Assembly (NCBI RefSeq): GCF_902859875.1
Contig: NZ_CADIKF010000009.1
Location: 82,645-146,644, forward strand
DNA length: 64,000 nt
Source: Paraburkholderia solisilvae
Lineage (GTDB): Bacteria > Pseudomonadota > Gammaproteobacteria > Burkholderiales > Burkholderiaceae
Reading direction: 5' to 3'
The notes beneath the pieces are model-generated. The model had not been told where the DNA came from and did not search any database. It was given only the letters and a program-made list of their open reading frames with translations. Position 1 is the stretch's first letter, and every line of letters begins with the position of its first letter. Shown here in pieces: positions 1 to 9,400 of the stretch. Position numbers and translations under genes: made by a program.

Positions 1-160
1 CCACCCTACCGACGCCGTTTTTCTCCGCCGTACGCTGGCACGCGACGGCAAAGACGGGCCGCGCGCACACCGCCGATACCAGCACGAGCACCGCCGCCAT
101 GCACGACACCTGCACCCAGGGGGGGCCGAGCCGTGCAAACAGATTCGCGAGAGCGGTCAT
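1..160 (-). CDS. Partial exported protein downstream of pelG (runs off left edge)
   Basis: An open frame begins with ATG two bases after the pelG stop and continues to the edge of the window, giving 53 visible residues. The N-terminus (MTALANLFARLGPPW...) is followed by a hydrophobic stretch (VQVSCMAAVLVLVSAVCA) and then polar residues, as in a secretion signal or membrane anchor. The tight spacing to pelG suggests it is the eighth gene of the pel operon. Too little is visible to name a family. The frame seen here is the one continuing the operon; a competing frame over the same bases lacks such features. Confidence 0.6.
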   Translation of the reverse strand, partial: MTALANLFARLGPPWVQVSCMAAVLVLVSAVCARPVFAVACQRTAEKNGVGRV

Positions 161-162
161 GA

Positions 163-1536
163 TCAGTTGCGCAGCATGTACGTCTCGTATTCGAGGCGGC
201 CAAGCTTGCGATCGAGCATCTGCACCGCCACCACGACCAGAATCAGCAGCGTCAACGCGAAACCGTAGCCGTACGTATCGGGCGAGAGCCGCAACGTGAT
301 GCCGGTGAGCACACCGTTCAGCGCGACAAACGCGACGCATAGTTTCAGCACGGAACGCCGCGCATCGAGATAGAAAAACACGTTCAGCAGGCCGAGCAGC
401 AACACCTGCAGGCTTGCGGCGATCACGTCGAGGATCAATAGCGGCATATACAGCGTCGAGATATGCAGCGCATCGAGCACCCAGCGGCCGAACGCGAGGA
501 TAAGCAGCAGCACGACCGCCTGAATCTTGACGATTTCGTAGAGCCCCGCGCGGATGCTCACGACCATCATGTCGCGCATATCGTTGATATGCCGCAGCGT
601 GGCGCCGGTACGCACCGCGTCGTAAAACGCGTCATAGTATTCGACGAAGTCCGCTTCGATACGCACGAGGAAAGTCGCCATGCCGGGCATCACGCATACG
701 TACGCGATAAACACCGGAATGTCATAGATCACCGACGCATGCAGCGGCCCGATCACCGTCGACCCGGTAGCGGGCGCATACCAGAACATGAACTTGTCGA
801 GCCACACACCGAGATTGAACAGCACGCCGGCGAGCGCGAGGCTCGGATACGCGAAGCGCTTTTGCAGCACTTCGAACGAAATGAAGCGCTCGCTGCGGTA
901 GTTCCGGTAAATCAGCCCGGACAGCCCGGCGAGCAATATCACGTGCCCCGCCACGAAGCCGCCCAGCAGCCCGGCGATGCCATGCCGGTTCAGCAGCAGC
1001 GCGAAGGCGACCGTGCAGCCATAGCCGACGAAAAATACCGCGAGAATCTGCCGATACTGTTTGACACTCGACAGGAAGATCACCGCGATCCAGATATTGC
1101 TGATCACCACGAAGCCGGCGATCATCAGCAGCCGGTAGAGCAGCGGCTCGCCACCAAAACCGAGCCATACCGCGATGAGGCCGACGCATCCGGATGCCGC
1201 CGTCGAAATCAGCACGACGCCGTTGTAATTCGACAGCACGAGGTCATCGCGCTTTTCAAACAGACGGTCCGAAATAAAGCGCGTAAACGACAGTTGCAGC
1301 GGCCCGGTCAGAATCAGGCTGCACGCAATCAGATAGGTGACCGACACCTGGAACTGCACAATCGCGTACTTGGGGATGGTGAACGCGAGGCTCATCAGGC
1401 CGATCACCAGAATGCCGAAGATCGACATGATCAGTGGACCGGAGCTGATCAGCCCCGCATAAGCGTACGCACGCACAACGCCCGTCAGCGTATCGCGCCT
1501 CAGAATCTTGCGTAATTCAAAGCCAATGCCTGCCAT
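163..1536 (-). CDS. pelG: PelG, inner-membrane Wzx-like transporter of the Pel polysaccharide machine
   Basis: 457 residues, close to the length known for PelG (about 456). The start MAGIGFELRKILRRD is the typical PelG N-terminus, and the ATG overlaps the pelF stop by one base (TGATG). The protein is almost entirely hydrophobic, with about a dozen predicted membrane segments, as expected of this polysaccharide-transporter family of the MOP superfamily. Known role of the family: works with PelD, PelE and PelF in the inner-membrane synthase complex to move the growing polymer to the periplasm. Last of the seven canonical pel genes, transcribed leftward. Confidence 0.95.
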   Translation of the reverse strand: MAGIGFELRKILRRDTLTGVVRAYAYAGLISSGPLIMSIFGILVIGLMSLAFTIPKYAIVQFQVSVTYLIACSLILTGPLQLSFTRFISDRLFEKRDDLVLSNYNGVVLISTAASGCVGLIAVWLGFGGEPLLYRLLMIAGFVVISNIWIAVIFLSSVKQYRQILAVFFVGYGCTVAFALLLNRHGIAGLLGGFVAGHVILLAGLSGLIYRNYRSERFISFEVLQKRFAYPSLALAGVLFNLGVWLDKFMFWYAPATGSTVIGPLHASVIYDIPVFIAYVCVMPGMATFLVRIEADFVEYYDAFYDAVRTGATLRHINDMRDMMVVSIRAGLYEIVKIQAVVLLLILAFGRWVLDALHISTLYMPLLILDVIAASLQVLLLGLLNVFFYLDARRSVLKLCVAFVALNGVLTGITLRLSPDTYGYGFALTLLILVVVAVQMLDRKLGRLEYETYMLRN

Positions 1537-3203
1537 CAGGGATTCTCCTGCGCCTGCGAAGGCGTCGACACCGCCGCGCTTTGCGCGCCCGCCGTGTGCC
1601 CATGCACCGGACATCCGCCGCCTGCCGCATCACCCGCACCACTGCGTGCGGCACGGCTCGGCGCGGCCGCGAGGCGCTCGTAGAGCGTCCGGTATTGATC
1701 GATCATCTGCGCCTTCGTATAAAACCGGCGCACGCGCGCCAGACCCGCTGCCTGCGCGGCGCGCCAGCGTGGCGGGTCGCCCAGCAGCTCGAGCACCGCC
1801 TGCGCGAACGCCGCCGGGTTCGCGATCGGCACGACGAGGCCCGCGACACCGAGTGCGCGGTCTTCGTCACCGTAGCCTTCAATCAGTTGCCGGCATGAGC
1901 CAACGTCGGTGGTGATCGACGGTACGCCTGCAGCAAAGCCTTCGAGCACGACAAGCGGCAGCGCCTCGCTGATCGACGTCAGCGCCAGCGCGTCGACTTG
2001 CGGCAGGATCGCATCGATGCGCTGGAAACCGAGAAACTTCACGTGCTGCGCGAGGCCGAGACTTTGCGCAAGCGCGCGGCATTCCCGCGCGTAAGCCGGA
2101 TCCTCTTCCTCGGGCCCGACGATCCAGCCTTCGATATCCGGCATGGTGCGCGATGCGATAAAAATCGCGCGGATAAACGTCTTGATGTCCTTGATCGGCA
2201 CGACGCGCCCGATCAGCGCAACCACCTTGCCGCGCCCTGCCCGTTCGGCCTGAGCCGCGGCGCGTTTTTCGACCAGCGGTGCAAGCCCGTCGACGTCCAC
2301 GCCATTCGGGATGTTGCGCGTGCGCGCGGCTTGCGCGCCATCGGCGATCTGCCGCTGCCGGTTCATTTCATACAGCGCGACGATATCGTCGGCCGCGTCG
2401 TACGCGAGTTTGCCGAGCGCTTCGAAGAAGCGCACCCACAGTTCACGGAAATAGCTGATCTTCGAGATATCGCGCTCGAACGCACCGCGGTTATCGCGGA
2501 TCCACTGGCTTTGCAGCAGATCGATCTTGCGTTCCTTCGTATAGATGCCATGCTCGGACACGAGCAGCGGCCGCCCGGTCCGATAGTGCAGCAGCGCGCC
2601 CAGAAAGCCCGCGTAACCGGTCGAGACAGTGTGATACACGCGCGCCGGCGGCAATTGCGCGGCGATCCGCGCAATCTGCCAGAGCGGTTTGTGCATGATC
2701 CGCACAGTCCAGAAATAGTCGGTGAACGACGGGTCCGTGCAATGCCGATGGTACTGATCGACGATAAAGTCCCACGCCGCACGGCTCGACACGAACTGCG
2801 CCTCGTTGAGCGGACCATCGTCGCCGATCAGATGCACCATGTCCGCCATCAGCGCAGCCGGGTTCGCACCGTGCCGGTTGCGCCACGCATCGTGCAGCTC
2901 GGCCGATTTCGCGAATGCCTGTGCGTCGCCGGGAATTTCGCGGGCGGTCTTCGTATCGGCCGCCATCGCTTCATACAGGTAGTGCGCTTCGAAATGCACG
3001 ACGTTATCGGGCAGCGCATAGGCGGCGCCGTGATAGTCCTCTTCGCGGCTGCCGATAAAGGCGATGGCAAAACGCGTGTCCGGGTACGACTTGATCATCT
3101 GGTCGACCCACGCCGACACGCCGCCGCGTACGTACGGGAACGTGCCTTCGAGCAGCAGGCACACATCGGCATCGGCGGCGCGCCGCAATAGTGACGAGTT
3201 CAT
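1536..3203 (-). CDS. pelF: PelF, cytosolic GT4-type glycosyltransferase (Pel polymerase)
   Basis: 555 residues, somewhat longer than the roughly 507 usual for PelF; the extra length is an Ala/Arg-rich C-terminal tail. The N-terminus carries the hallmark ADVCLLLEGTFPYVRGGVSAW. A GT-B fold is indicated by the glycine-rich acceptor loop and by a C-terminal donor-site motif SEALPLVVLEGFAAG, which holds the E-x7-E signature of GT4 enzymes. Known role: uses UDP-activated N-acetylhexosamines to build Pel on the cytosolic face. The chosen ATG overlaps the pelE stop (ATGA); longer reading of the frame upstream lies inside pelE. Confidence 0.95.
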   Translation of the reverse strand: MNSSLLRRAADADVCLLLEGTFPYVRGGVSAWVDQMIKSYPDTRFAIAFIGSREEDYHGAAYALPDNVVHFEAHYLYEAMAADTKTAREIPGDAQAFAKSAELHDAWRNRHGANPAALMADMVHLIGDDGPLNEAQFVSSRAAWDFIVDQYHRHCTDPSFTDYFWTVRIMHKPLWQIARIAAQLPPARVYHTVSTGYAGFLGALLHYRTGRPLLVSEHGIYTKERKIDLLQSQWIRDNRGAFERDISKISYFRELWVRFFEALGKLAYDAADDIVALYEMNRQRQIADGAQAARTRNIPNGVDVDGLAPLVEKRAAAQAERAGRGKVVALIGRVVPIKDIKTFIRAIFIASRTMPDIEGWIVGPEEEDPAYARECRALAQSLGLAQHVKFLGFQRIDAILPQVDALALTSISEALPLVVLEGFAAGVPSITTDVGSCRQLIEGYGDEDRALGVAGLVVPIANPAAFAQAVLELLGDPPRWRAAQAAGLARVRRFYTKAQMIDQYRTLYERLAAAPSRAARSGAGDAAGGGCPVHGHTAGAQSAAVSTPSQAQENP

Positions 3204-4243
3204 GTTGACCAGTAGCGCACGACAGGTTTGAGCATCGGCAAGGACGACGCATGACCGAGGGAAGCGAGCAATTCGGACACGCGAGCGTAGTCGCGTTGCA
3301 GGAAGGCGGCTTCGGCAAGCCAGGGCACAAGCCGCTCGCGCGGAAAGCCCAACGCCTGCGCACGCGTTATATGAGCGGCAGCCTCGCTCGCTTCGCCGTG
3401 CGCTAGCGCCAGCCGTCCACGGATCAGCCACAACGCCGCGTCGCTATCGTCGATTTCGAGCGCCGCGCGCGCATAGCGATCCGCCTGCTCGAGCGTGTGC
3501 GTATAGACGGCGCCCTGCACGAGGTTCTGATAGACGAGTTCGAAGTAGAGCTCGGCCAGTTGCCGGTTGATCGCGTGACGCTCGCTGTCGTTCTGCGCGA
3601 GTTCGAGCGTCTGCGCGGTCTGGAAAATCTTTTGCATCACATCGTTTTCCGCCTGATCCAGCGTGCCGTAGGCGATCAGCCGCACATCCTCGATCGGGTC
3701 GGCGAGCAAGTCGCGCAATAGCGTGCCGGTGGTACGGGTCGGCATGCTCTGGATTGCGACCAGCGCGGACAGCCGGTCGGACGCATTCACCTGCGTATTG
3801 ACGAGGCGCGCCTGCAGCCGTGCGCCGCCGCCGTGCGACACGCGCGACATCAGGTACGTGACGAATTCGGGCGCGGGCACCTGTTGCAGATCGTCATCGC
3901 CGCGCCGCTTCGGAAAACACGCGGCCCATACACAGCTCGCGAGCAATACGAGTCCGCCGGCCACCGGCACGAAGGTGCAGACCAGCCAGAGAAACAGCAG
4001 CGTGAAACCGCGCGGCTCGCGATAACGCGGCGGCAGCAGCAGCCGGAACAGCACGGCCTGCAGCGCGCCGCACACCGCATCGAGCAGCACTGCGGGCAAT
4101 AACGGCGCCAACGCGGTCGCACCAGGCGCGAGCTGCCAGATGGCGGCGCCCTGCGCGAGCGCGAGCACGGCGAGCGCGAGCAGTGCAACGACGCTCAACG
4201 CCGTGCGCCGCACGAGACTCGTGGAAGCAGACGGCTTATCCAT
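3200..4243 (-). CDS. pelE: PelE, inner-membrane TPR scaffold of the Pel synthase complex
   Basis: 347 residues (family about 330). Two hydrophobic helices near the N-terminus (ALSVVALLALAVLALAQGA and a second within the next 60 residues, plus a third stretch around residues 80-110) are followed by a soluble alpha-helical part with tetratricopeptide character (DRYARAALEIDDSDAALWLI...). The ATG at 4243 starts just before the pelD stop codon, giving an 8-base overlap, and the 3' end overlaps pelF. Known role: bridges PelD and PelF. The open frame extends further upstream but only inside pelD. Confidence 0.9.
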   Translation of the reverse strand: MDKPSASTSLVRRTALSVVALLALAVLALAQGAAIWQLAPGATALAPLLPAVLLDAVCGALQAVLFRLLLPPRYREPRGFTLLFLWLVCTFVPVAGGLVLLASCVWAACFPKRRGDDDLQQVPAPEFVTYLMSRVSHGGGARLQARLVNTQVNASDRLSALVAIQSMPTRTTGTLLRDLLADPIEDVRLIAYGTLDQAENDVMQKIFQTAQTLELAQNDSERHAINRQLAELYFELVYQNLVQGAVYTHTLEQADRYARAALEIDDSDAALWLIRGRLALAHGEASEAAAHITRAQALGFPRERLVPWLAEAAFLQRDYARVSELLASLGHASSLPMLKPVVRYWST

Positions 4244-5645
4244 CGATGCCGCTGCGCGTGAGCAGCCCTCGCAATGCCGTGCCCGGTGCGCCGCTGCCCA
4301 GATGCAGCGTGTGCACGCCAATGCGCGCGCCTTCGAGATCGACATTGAACTGCACGCGCAGGCTTGCTTCGATACGCGCGAGATAACCGTCCACGCCGGT
4401 TTCGTCGGTCGCGGGCATCAGGTTGATCAGCACCGAGCGGCCTTCGGTCCTGATCGGCCACAGCAGATCCAGCGAACGGCGCCTGCGCATCACATGCTCG
4501 AAGAACGAGTCGCCGGCATCGTCATGCGGGAACACCAGCGCGACCAGCGACGATGCAATGCCCGCCGAACGCGCGAGCCGTGTGAGCCGGCTCGTGTCGA
4601 GCGCGAAATCGTAGGGGCAATCGGGCACGGTCTGCAGGATCTCCTGCACCTGCCGCGAATGCTCGACGCCGTCCGCGTAGTAGCCGAGCAGCACGAGCAG
4701 CAATTGCAGATTGTCGAAGTTCAGCGACAGGAACGGCATGCGCCGGATCGCGAGCAGCGCGAGCACGTCGCCGTCCGCGGCAACCAGCGGCGCGCAGACG
4801 AGCAGCGACGTGTGCGCAACCGGCCGCTCGTCGCCGCGCAGATGCGCGACGCTCTTCGTCTCGAGCGCGCGCGCGACGAGTTCGTCGTGCGCATCGAGCT
4901 CGAACGCATCGCCCAGACGCGCGAGCGCCGTCATGCCCGGCTTGCCGCCGCGCACCGGATACAGCGCGGCGACTTCGATCTGGCACGCCTGCGCAACGAA
5001 TTCGAGCAGCTCCGCGGTGCCGGGCATCTCGCTCGCGGCGCGCGTGCGCGGCGTCTCGAGACCATGCGCGACCGACAGCCGGCGCAATTCGGTAATCGAG
5101 TCGCGCAGCGTGGTCGGTTTCGACAGCAGATCTTTCTCGAGCCGCTCGTGCGACAGGCGCATCAGATAATGGCTGTTCGTGATCGCGACGAGGCGGTCGT
5201 TCAGGTAATCGTTCAGCGCGTTCGCGCGCTGCGCGCGGCTGCCCCAGATATCGCCGAAATGGCCGGCGATGATGGTCTGCAGCAGGCCGCCGGTGAAAAA
5301 CGTCGTCGGCCATGCCGCGCTGCCGTGCGTGAAGAGCAGCCATGCGCCAACCAGAATCCCGCTGGCGAACAGACCCAGCAGCGTGCCATAGCGCAATGCG
5401 ACCACCAGTGTCGCGAACCACAGCCACGGAAAGCCGGTGTTCAGCAGCAGCGGGTCGGACGGATCGAAACGCCAGCACAGCACGCAGACGACCAGCATGA
5501 ATACGATCGTCTCGACGATCGAAAACGGCCGCGTCACGGCAGGCGCGATAAAGCGCCGCACGGCATTCAGATTGCCGAACGGATGCGCGTGCCGCGGCTT
5601 GACGGCGCTCGCGCCGGTGTCCGGTTGGGAAGTGGCGGTATTCAC
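4236..5645 (-). CDS. pelD: PelD, c-di-GMP receptor with GAF and degenerate GGDEF domains
   Basis: 469 residues with a GTG start preceded by AGGAG. The order of parts fits PelD: about four membrane segments in residues 40-130, a coiled/helical linker, a GAF domain around residues 190-320, then a degenerate GGDEF domain. The c-di-GMP inhibitory-site motif RxxD is present as RSLD within MRRRRSLDLLW, while the GGDEF active-site signature is absent, so it should bind but not make c-di-GMP. Known role: c-di-GMP binding switches on Pel synthesis through contacts with PelE, PelF and PelG. This is the point at which the operon is likely controlled after translation. Confidence 0.94.
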   Translation of the reverse strand: MNTATSQPDTGASAVKPRHAHPFGNLNAVRRFIAPAVTRPFSIVETIVFMLVVCVLCWRFDPSDPLLLNTGFPWLWFATLVVALRYGTLLGLFASGILVGAWLLFTHGSAAWPTTFFTGGLLQTIIAGHFGDIWGSRAQRANALNDYLNDRLVAITNSHYLMRLSHERLEKDLLSKPTTLRDSITELRRLSVAHGLETPRTRAASEMPGTAELLEFVAQACQIEVAALYPVRGGKPGMTALARLGDAFELDAHDELVARALETKSVAHLRGDERPVAHTSLLVCAPLVAADGDVLALLAIRRMPFLSLNFDNLQLLLVLLGYYADGVEHSRQVQEILQTVPDCPYDFALDTSRLTRLARSAGIASSLVALVFPHDDAGDSFFEHVMRRRRSLDLLWPIRTEGRSVLINLMPATDETGVDGYLARIEASLRVQFNVDLEGARIGVHTLHLGSGAPGTALRGLLTRSGIDG

Positions 5646-5694
5646 GGCCGGCTCCTGATGGCTTGTCGGATTCGCGATGACGGCTCGCGCCGCA

Positions 5695-6306
5695 TCATGC
5701 GCCGGTGCGCAGCGGCGCGAGCAGCTTGCCGATCAGCGACGACGCGACATTTGCGAGGCTCGAACGGCTCCAGCCGTTGCGCGAACCGGTCGCGCTCCAG
5801 ACCACCTGGCCGGACGCCACGTCGATCAGCTCGAACGTGACGCCCGCAACCGGTTCGCCGTCGACGCCCGCCTTGTAGCGCCACTCCTCGACCGCGCCGG
5901 TCAGCACATATTTCACGTGCTGCTCGCGCGCCCACGCGAGCTTCTTCTCGCCGATCTCGCGCTGCGCGGTGTCGAACATCGCGTTCGACGACGCGTCGGC
6001 CGGTGCGATGCGCACATCGGTCAGGCCGTTTTCACGCAGCACGTTCGCGGCGATCGCGGTCGCACTGCTGCCGGCCGCCGGCGTCTCGGTAAAGTTCGCG
6101 AGCGACACGACCGCGACCGGATCGGCGGCCGACAGCGTCGGCGCCGCCGTGCTTTGCCGGATCGACCCGCAAGCGGCAAGCAGCGATACGGTTGCCGCCG
6201 CGGCGGCGAGCCACTGAAGCGCACGCATGCGCGGTTGCGCCGGTCCTTCGGTCCGCCCTTGCGAGCGTGTTTGAGTCGCACGCATCTGTTTGACTTCGGT
6301 GTTCAT
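5695..6306 (-). CDS. pelC: PelC, outer-membrane lipoprotein of the Pel export channel
   Basis: 203 residues from the ATG at 6306, which has AAAAGGAG seven bases upstream; a GTG further upstream is less well placed. A long N-terminal region leads to a signal helix and the lipobox LLAAC, then the mature domain with the PelC features DPVAVVSLANFTETP and VLTGAVEEWRYKAGVDGEP. Known role: PelC forms a ring of lipoproteins at the periplasmic side of the outer membrane that funnels the positively charged polymer to PelB. The signal peptide has an unusually long basic N-region (about 30 residues), so an internal start is possible. Confidence 0.92.
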   Translation of the reverse strand: MNTEVKQMRATQTRSQGRTEGPAQPRMRALQWLAAAAATVSLLAACGSIRQSTAAPTLSAADPVAVVSLANFTETPAAGSSATAIAANVLRENGLTDVRIAPADASSNAMFDTAQREIGEKKLAWAREQHVKYVLTGAVEEWRYKAGVDGEPVAGVTFELIDVASGQVVWSATGSRNGWSRSSLANVASSLIGKLLAPLRTGA

Positions 6307-6427
6307 CGAACCACTCCTTTTCATCACGTTTTCGTCCTGTCGCCCGGCCTGTTGCCGCCCTGTGCGTCATCGCCTCCGGCTGCCCGCATCGACATGAACC
6401 CGCGGCCTGCCGCCCCACCCTGATCCA

Positions 6428-9400
6428 TCAGTAGTACCAGTTGTACCTCGCCCCCATCAGCGTCACGGGCGTGCCCAGACGCGACACGCGCTGATGCTGG
6501 AAGAACAGCGCCAGATGGTCGCCGCCGAACACGGTGCCCGCCACGCCGACGTTGAAGTCCGGCCCCCATCCCTGATTCGAGTCATGCACGATGCCGACGT
6601 CGAGAAACGGCCGCCAGCGATGTGTGTACTGTTCGAGCAGATCGTTGCCGAAGCCGAAGTACAGCCCGTATTGCGTGTACGTGTCCGGCAGGAAATCCCC
6701 TGCGACCGCGGGTTGATCGGCCGCGGGAATCAGCCGCGAGATCAGCGGATCCGCGCCGCCGCTTGCGCCATAGCCGCCATGCGTGCCGACCACGCGCACC
6801 GTGTAGTCCGGATATTCGGTGTGAAAGCGATAGCTGATTTCACCGTTCGACAGCACACCGCTGCCGATATAGTTGCGCGCCTGGCTGTAGAAGCGATCCG
6901 CTTCGACACTACCCGTCACCGTGATGCGCTCGGTCACGCGGTACGTGAAGTCGCCGATCACGTTGTCCTTCATGCCGCCGACCTGCAGCGTCTGCGTTTC
7001 GTCGGCCAGCTGATTGTGGCCCGCCCGGATGCCGAGCGTCAGCGGCGAATTGCGGCCGGTTTCCGCCGCGAGCGCGAACGTATAGAAGCTGTCGAGCGCA
7101 TCGCGCCGGCCGCCGGTAATCTGAAACGCGGTATCGCGTGTCTGCCGGCGCGCATAGACGCTCAGCGACCGGTCCACCGACGGCACGTTGACGAGTTGCG
7201 TGATATCGGCCGAATGCTGGAAGTTCTGCACGCCGATCACGCCGACCAGGTAGCGTTCCGCAATCTTGCGGCTCGCCGCAAGCGTCTGCTCGATGTAATC
7301 GAGCGGGTGCTCGACGTGGCTCGTCACCGTCGCGTCGATCGACTGCGGCCAGTCCAGCGCCGTTTCGGTGACGCGCGTATGCAGCGCGGTGTCTTCGGGC
7401 GCGCCTTCGAGACCTTCGAATGCGATCTGCTGCGCGCGGTCCGGCTGATCGACGGCGATCGTCGCGTCGATCCGGTCGGCGATCGGCAGCCGCGAGCGTT
7501 CCTGCGCGAGCAGGCGCTCGAGTTGAGGAAGATCGTTGTCGGCAAGCGCGATCGTCAGTTGCGCGTCCGCGGGACGCGCGAGACGCGCCGCATATTGCTG
7601 CGCGAGCCAACGCTTCGCAAGCGGATTGCTTTCGCGCGACACCGCCCACGCAATCGCGACTTCCTTCGCCACGGCGTCGTGCAGCCGGCTGTTTTGCGGC
7701 AATTGCGCGCCGCTCGCGGGCGCCTCGCCCGGCACGCCCTTCGCGCTGCCGAGCAACGTGCGGCGCATATACGCAACATCGGCCGGCGCCGCCTGCGTCG
7801 ACAGCAAATCGTTGAGCAGCGCCGCCGATTCGTCGGCCGTCGTGTAGTCGGCAGACAACGCGACGCGCCGTCCGCGCAAATCCGCCAGCGTTTCGGCATC
7901 CTGCGCGTTGCGTCCGCGCAGTGCGCCCCGCGCCGCGCCATGCAGTTTGGCAAGCGATTGGGCGTCCTGTTGTAACTGCAACCAGACCTTGTGACGGATC
8001 GACCAGGCGAGATCCGCGTGGCCCGCCATTTCCTGCGCATCGGCATAGGTGAGCAACCACAGCGGGTCGCGCGACAGCGAGCCGGCCTGGCGCCGCAAAT
8101 ATTCGAGCGCCGCGACCGGCCGGTTCAGGCGCATCTCGGCGGCCGCATAGGGTTCCCACAGCGAGGCGCTGCGATCCGCGCTGCCGCGCCAGCGATTCAG
8201 CACGCGCTTGAGATCCGCGTCGCTGCCGTAGTCGACCAGTGTCCACAGGTACGCCGCACGCATGTCCGAGGTCGCATCGGGCAGCTCGACCGCGCGCGCG
8301 AGGTCCGCCAGCGCGTCGAGCGGCCGATCGGTCAGGCGCGCGTACTCGGCCCGCACCGCGAGCACGCCCGGCGAGGCTTCAGCCGCGCGCTGCTCGTCGG
8401 GCGTGAGGCTCGCCAGCAACGTCGCGACGCGGTCGTATGCCTGCGCGTCGGTGTAGTAGAAGATCGCATCCTGCAACGCACGCGGCGTGTGGTCGCGCCG
8501 GTAACGCAATTCGGCCACGCGGCCGGCGTCGATCGGATACGGATCGTAGAAGTACGTCATTTCGCCGAGCTCTTCGGGCGTCGCGGCGCCGCTGGCCAGC
8601 AGATGCCGGTATGCATCGTTCGCGTCGTCGTCGAGCTGCAGCAGCCGCGCGAGTTCCGCGTAGTCGCGCCAGAAATCCTGGTCCGCGTCGCTTGCGCCGG
8701 CGCGCGCGCGCTTCAGTGCGGCGAACGACGCGCGATAGTCGCCCGCGCGGTACAGCACGCTCGCGGTGCGCAGCGCCGCATTCGCATCGTTCGGATGACG
8801 CGCCTGCACCGCGCGATAGGCGGCCAGCGCCTGATCGTCGTGGCCGGCGCGTTCCGCGAGCCCGCCGATGCGCTGGTCGAGCGCGTCCGCGTTCGCGCCG
8901 CGCGGCAAGGAACGCAGAAACGCGAGACCTTCCTCGGGCCGCCCAAGACGCTCGTATGTTGCGGTGACGTTGTCGATCAGCTTGAGGTCGTTCGGCGTCG
9001 CACGCGCCTGATGCACGAGCGCGGTCAGATACGCTTCGTCGTCGTCGAGCATCGGCGCGATGCGCAGCACGTTTTGCCAGCCGACCGGGTCATCCGACAG
9101 TTGCGCATAGTCAAGCCACGATTTCAGCGCGCGCGGCGCATCACGATTCCACTCGGCGGTCTGCGCCAGCCGCTTGACCCACAGCACGGAGCGCGGGTCG
9201 CGCTGCACCTGCTGCGCGGCAATTTTCTCCGCGCTTGCGAGATCGCCGGATTCGACGAACGCGTTGAAGACGACATCCGCGACATTCGGGTTGGCTTCGG
9301 ATGCCGGCGCCGCGGGTTGTGCGGCTGGTTGCGCGGTTGGTTGTGCCGCCAGTTGCGTCGACGGTTCCGCCGCGGGTTGCGGCGACACGGGTGCCGCGGG

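Noticed and set aside
463..1515. 350-codon plus-strand open frame
   Set aside because: It mirrors pelG in a high-GC region; composition (His, Arg, Gln, Asp rich) and lack of motifs mark it as an antisense shadow.
4140..5840. 566-codon plus-strand open frame
   Set aside because: Antisense to pelD and pelE, whose motifs are unambiguous; the frame is Arg/His/Gln-rich without domains.
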